A stretch of DNA of 64,000 nt, taken from Mallotus nudiflorus. Lineage: Eukaryota > Streptophyta > Magnoliopsida > Malpighiales > Euphorbiaceae. Within the stretch, counting starts at the first letter, position 1. Each line of letters starts with the position of its first letter. Of the stretch, positions 60,540 to 64,000 are shown piece after piece. The stretch lies in NCBI GenBank assembly GCA_947683625.1, contig CANTUR010000340.1:434001-498000 (forward strand). Direction: 5' to 3'. The position numbers were made by a program, and so were the translations under genes. Under the pieces are notes generated by a model. That model did no database searches. It saw only the letters and a list, made by a program, of their open reading frames with translations, and was not told the DNA's origin.

Positions 60540-63479
60540 TGAACTTCCTACTCTACCTCCTCTACTTTCAGTCCTCCTCTGATATAACAAAAGCCAAAAG
60601 GTTATAAAAAGACCAAAGTTCATAATTAGTTAAAATTAAAATGAGTAACAATAAATTTTACCCTTGATGTAATTGGAGCTCGTTGGCAGGATCTTTTGTT
60701 ATGCCTAATTTGCTTGCATGTTTTGCATCTCACAGTACATGAGTGTAAAAGATCCTTCTTCATCTGCTTTGTGCACTCTTTCCTTTCATGGCATACTTAG
60801 ATGTCTCTTTAAAGGGAGAGATAAAATTTGATGTGAAGGATCATCTTCAGTGTACTAAGCTTTTGGAAGTGGATGAATGACCCCACTATAAATTTTTTAG
60901 TAGGTTTTAACACAATAGCACTCAGGATTTCTGCCTTTGTTGTAACTAATACACAATGTAGCATAAGTATAGGGCATTCCACTAATTGGCCAATACTTAT
61001 AGCTGCATTTATTTTCTCTTAGCTTCATTGCTTACTTTGCTCTGCCATCCTTCACTTTAGACTCATTGTTGTTTCCAAGCAGTAAATAGCACTTACTTGA
61101 TTCCTTCATGATGTCATTTAACTTTTTATATATAATTGGTGTCAAATCTCCTTCCCAAGTGCAAGCCTTGACATATCACTTGTGTAGCCTCACTATACTT
61201 CTCTATAAAATGCTATCCAACATCTCTAATTTTGCCAACCCATGAGTTGAATGACTTTATCATATTATTTGTGATTTTATCAGTCTTTGCATCTTCTATG
61301 AAAGCATGCCTTGCCCACTATGCAAGTGGAATTGCAAGCAACCATTCAACATGCTTTCCTTTACCTACCTACTTGATGATCTTCATTTCCTCCTAAAACT
61401 CATAGCCTGTTGTTGCTTTTGTTACTGCCTAAAACTCCTTTTTTAATCACACTCTAGGAAACGTCTTCTTAAAATTACTAAAGATATGTTGGCAGTAAAA
61501 TCTTTGAATGGCTGAAGGAAACCATGGTTCAATAGCATTTGTCAATCCATGTAGTCAAAACACATAAATTGATTCAATAACATTAATAAGAAATTTAGCT
61601 TTCACTTAAATAAAAATGATAAAAATGAATATATGCTATATCTTATGTTGGTTTAATATAAAAGTCCATGGTGTGCCTTTGTTATCACTGTCAATGCACT
61701 GAAAAAGGCAATCCATAAAAAATCTCCAGCAGGTAGTGCACTTAGAGTCTACTACTGTAATTGTAAGAGGCAAAACACCTATATTTCCATCAAGTGACAC
61801 AAAAAATAAACACCCACCATAAGGCCCCTGTAAAAAGCATTCATTAACCCTAATAACAGGCCTACAACCTCCTAAAAATCCTTTCTTAATAGCATCAAAA
61901 CATATGAATAAATGCTTAAAAATTACTGGTTCATCAAGATAGTTTTTTGGCTAAAATTCCATTTTAACAAAACTGTCAGGATTGATTTCCCTTAAGTGGT
62001 CAATGTACTTCTTCAATTATTTGTAGCTCTCCTCATGTGACCCTTTGATAAAAGCTCTACCAACACCTCTTGCTTTATATTGTTGCCACATAGGAACTTC
62101 TACTCCCTATTTGTTTTGAATTTCACCTTGTATCAATTCGTAACTCATATTAGGGTCAACGTCCAAACTCTCTTTTAACTTCTGAGTGACCCATTCAGTA
62201 TTGGCATTAGGATTTTCAGTACAGTCTGCCCTAATGCATGAATGAGTTGGATAAAGTGTTTTCACCATAAATGTCTTCTGATTAGGTAGCACATAATCAT
62301 GAATCCTTTATTTGCAGTTTTTAGCTTGGCATTGCATTGTCACTCTCACACGATCATGATCTTTTGAAAAAATATCCCCTTTTGACATCATAGTCCTGTA
62401 GAGCTGCCTTAAATTTCTTAACATCTTTAAATGTTTACCCTATCTAAAATTGAAATTCTCCATTCCTAGGATTGACAAATGGATTATTGTAAATCTGAGT
62501 TTTCCCTCTTTTTACTAATAGTCCCTTATTCATCACTTGAAGTCTTTAAATGGATAGCTTCCTCCCCAATCTCACTCAAGTTATCATCATTATTCAAAAT
62601 AACATCATCCTATAATTCTTTATCTTCCCCAAGACTTTCACTCTCATAAGTGCTAATGGCATTACCCCTACCATCATTTAGCCACTCTTCATCGTCATAA
62701 TCTGAGAAAGTATATTCTTCCTCACTAACATAGTCATCATTATTTCTAGTTGCCCTAGTTTGCCTATTCTAGTTCTTTTTCCTGTACTCTTTTTTACCCT
62801 ATCATCATCAATTTTATCTTTTCCATTTTCCCTTCCCCTACCTCTTCCCCCTCCTTTGACAAGTTCAGGAATTTTAGGTTTAGGTACTAATGGTTCATGT
62901 ATTTAAGGTTCAAGTACTTATGGTTCATGTATTTCAGGTTTAGGTATTTATGGTTCATGTATTTCAGATTCAAGTACATCTGGTTCATGTATTTCAGGTT
63001 TAGGAATTATAGGTGATAGTATCACAGGTTCAGGTATTTTAATTTCAAGAATTCTAGGTGGAGCTTCAAGTAGAGCATTTATTTTTTTGTTCAGGTGTAG
63101 GTGTTTTTAGTTCAGGTTTAGGTGCAGGTGCAAGTGGAGCTTCAAGTGTTTTTGGTTAAGGTGGAGGTGCAGGTGTTTCATGTGCATTTATTTCATTAAG
63201 CCTCACCATTTTTAAAGGATATATTCTCTCATAAACTGTAATGGAAATATGAGGATTATCCTTGTACTTCCTAAACATTTCAATTATATCCTCATCAATC
63301 TCTACATTCATCCCCCTCCCAAGAACACAAATTGGAAAATCATATTTTATCTTAGGAAACATCCTATACACATCTTATGATAAACACAAATAAGAATACT
63401 TATCAGGATTAACATTATCTATGATTTTGCTCTCATCTTCATACTCCACTTCAATTGAATAAGATTCAGGCAATAACAT
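60540..63479 (-). pseudogene. MURA-like transposase pseudogene of the MULE
   Basis: Start near ATG 63479 (MLLPESYSIEVEYEDESKII), the MULE N-terminal PB1-like region; TAA at about 63374-63376, then open to 63156. A Pro-rich repeat region follows (62860-63060). The MuDR-type DNA-binding domain is at 62292-62107 (NQKTFMVKTLYPTHSCIR, WVTQKLKESL). The MULE transposase core near 61860-61690 reads CRPVIRVNECFLQGPYGGCL. The usual motif there is VDGCHLKGPYGG, so the first catalytic Asp is Asn. A decayed SWIM-type finger lies at about 61010-60950 and a zinc knuckle CKTCKQIRHNKRSC (CX2CX4HX4C) at about 60730-60690. Stops and frameshifts are spread throughout, so this copy is inactive. Confidence 0.88.
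62865..63045 (-). repeat. Coding tandem repeat in the transposase: PKPEIHEPxVLE-type units
   Basis: On the plus strand ggttcatgtatttcaggtt-type units of about 36 bp recur four to five times. On the minus strand they encode degenerate IPKPEIHEP / VLEPEIHEP-type units with several stops. Proline/acidic linkers between the N-terminal and DNA-binding regions are common in MULE transposases, but this periodicity is striking. Confidence 0.8.
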
Positions 63480-63784
63480 CTACATGAAATTAGAAATTTC
63501 ATTCATTAGCAAGAAAACACATTTCGACCATATACATTTTCTCTAAAAAATAAAACCTTAATTTAAAAAAAATGAAGGATTATAAAATTCATATTCATAC
63601 AAGAGCATTAAAAAATTCCCAATTTTTCACTGATATAAACATAATCCTTAGAAAAAAGAAATTATTTCAAAAAACAATATCGCAGAGTGGTTTTCAATTT
63701 TTCCCCCCTTTTACATGCAAAAAGCAAACAAAGGGGGTTTTTTTTTGTCATTTTATATATACTTCACGACAATTTAATAGCATA

Positions 63785-63907
63785 CTTCATAGAAGGACTA
63801 TTTAATTTATTTCATTAAACTTCAGGGACTAATAAATATAATTTTTAAAAGTGAGGGACTACTTAATACAATACACCAAACCTTAGGGGGTAAATAGTAA
63901 TTGACCC
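63785..63907 (-). repeat. Right TIR of the two-gene MULE
   Basis: On the minus strand it begins gggtcaattactatttacc. The transposase start codon (63479) is about 300 bp inside. Confidence 0.9.
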
Positions 63908-63916
63908 TTAAACTTA

Positions 63917-64000
63917 TTAGAAATGAAAAAAGTATTTTTTATTTATTATATTAAACTGGAAAATTTTAATATTTTCTTTTTCTTATGTTATTAATTATAG
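63917..64000. other. AT-rich flank after the MULE
   Basis: Short AT-rich DNA to the window end. Nothing recognised. Confidence 0.5.

Larger units (their letters stand above)
59008..63907 (-). mobile_element. Two-gene Mutator-like element (MULE), 4.9 kb
   Basis: TIRs of about 125 bp at 59008-59132 and 63785-63907 are closely similar when one is reverse-complemented (aattactattt, aggtttggtgtattgtatta, ccctcacttttaaaaatta). Flanking 9-bp TSDs TTAAAATTA (58999-59007) and TTAAACTTA (63908-63916) differ at one position. Nine-bp TSDs are the Mutator hallmark. Inside, a MURA-like transposase pseudogene runs inward from the right TIR and a GRF zinc-finger gene runs inward from the left TIR, ending tail to tail. 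This is the same plan as maize MuDR with mudrA and mudrB. Confidence 0.93.

Noticed and set aside
1..64000. CRISPR arrays, operons, bacterial promoters, tRNA or rRNA genes
   Set aside because: The window is plant nuclear DNA. The regular repeats are microsatellites, LTRs and TIRs, and the tRNA-like matches are retroelement primer-binding sites.

Overview
This is about 64 kb of AT-rich nuclear DNA from a flowering plant, most likely a eudicot. The evidence is a 14-exon organellar lysyl-tRNA synthetase gene, an isoprenylated HMA protein gene, the remains of a Cf-9/RLP12-type receptor-like protein gene, and a dense load of plant LTR retrotransposons and Mutator-like elements (MULEs). Only three or four genes look intact. 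I could not fix the species.

Left part (1-13.9 kb): an AT-rich LTR-like repeat (150-6721) is split by a complete non-autonomous Ty3/gypsy element at 2006-5879, which has perfect 5-bp target-site duplications (TSDs), a primer-binding site (PBS), a polypurine tract (PPT) and a gag-only coding region. It is followed by a roughly 146-bp-period tandem repeat, a Tat/Ogre-like PBS at 8650, and a small acidic reading frame cut in two by a solo LTR at 10916-12478.

Receptor-like protein locus (13.9-27.6 kb): one RLP gene has been broken by two Ty1/copia elements with recognisable TSDs, by a copy of the AT-rich LTR-like repeat, and by a GC-richer segment that looks like organellar DNA. Point stops, frameshifts and loss of most LRRs make it a pseudogene. 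Signal peptide, LRR-NT, some LRRs, membrane segment and basic tail are still readable on the two sides of the insertions.

Gene island (28.4-45.3 kb): a two-exon gene for a 142-aa protein with a Cys-rich start and a CaaX-like end; a three-exon HIPP gene; an unrecognised 122-aa ORF with its own TATA box and poly(A) signal; and lysyl-tRNA synthetase (minus strand, 14 exons, 583 aa), whose intron 7 holds a small TRIM retrotransposon with perfect TSDs.

Right part (45.4-64 kb): a MULE with long terminal inverted repeats (45.43-58.77 kb) lies about 100 bp upstream of the lysyl-tRNA synthetase start codon. It has been enlarged by a solo LTR, an 8.7-kb copia element and a TRIM. Next to it is a second, coherent MULE (59008-63907, 9-bp TSD with one mismatch) carrying a decayed MURA-type transposase gene and, facing it from the other TIR, a GRF-type zinc-finger/coiled-coil/membrane protein gene. 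This two-gene, tail-to-tail layout resembles maize MuDR and is the most system-like structure in the window.
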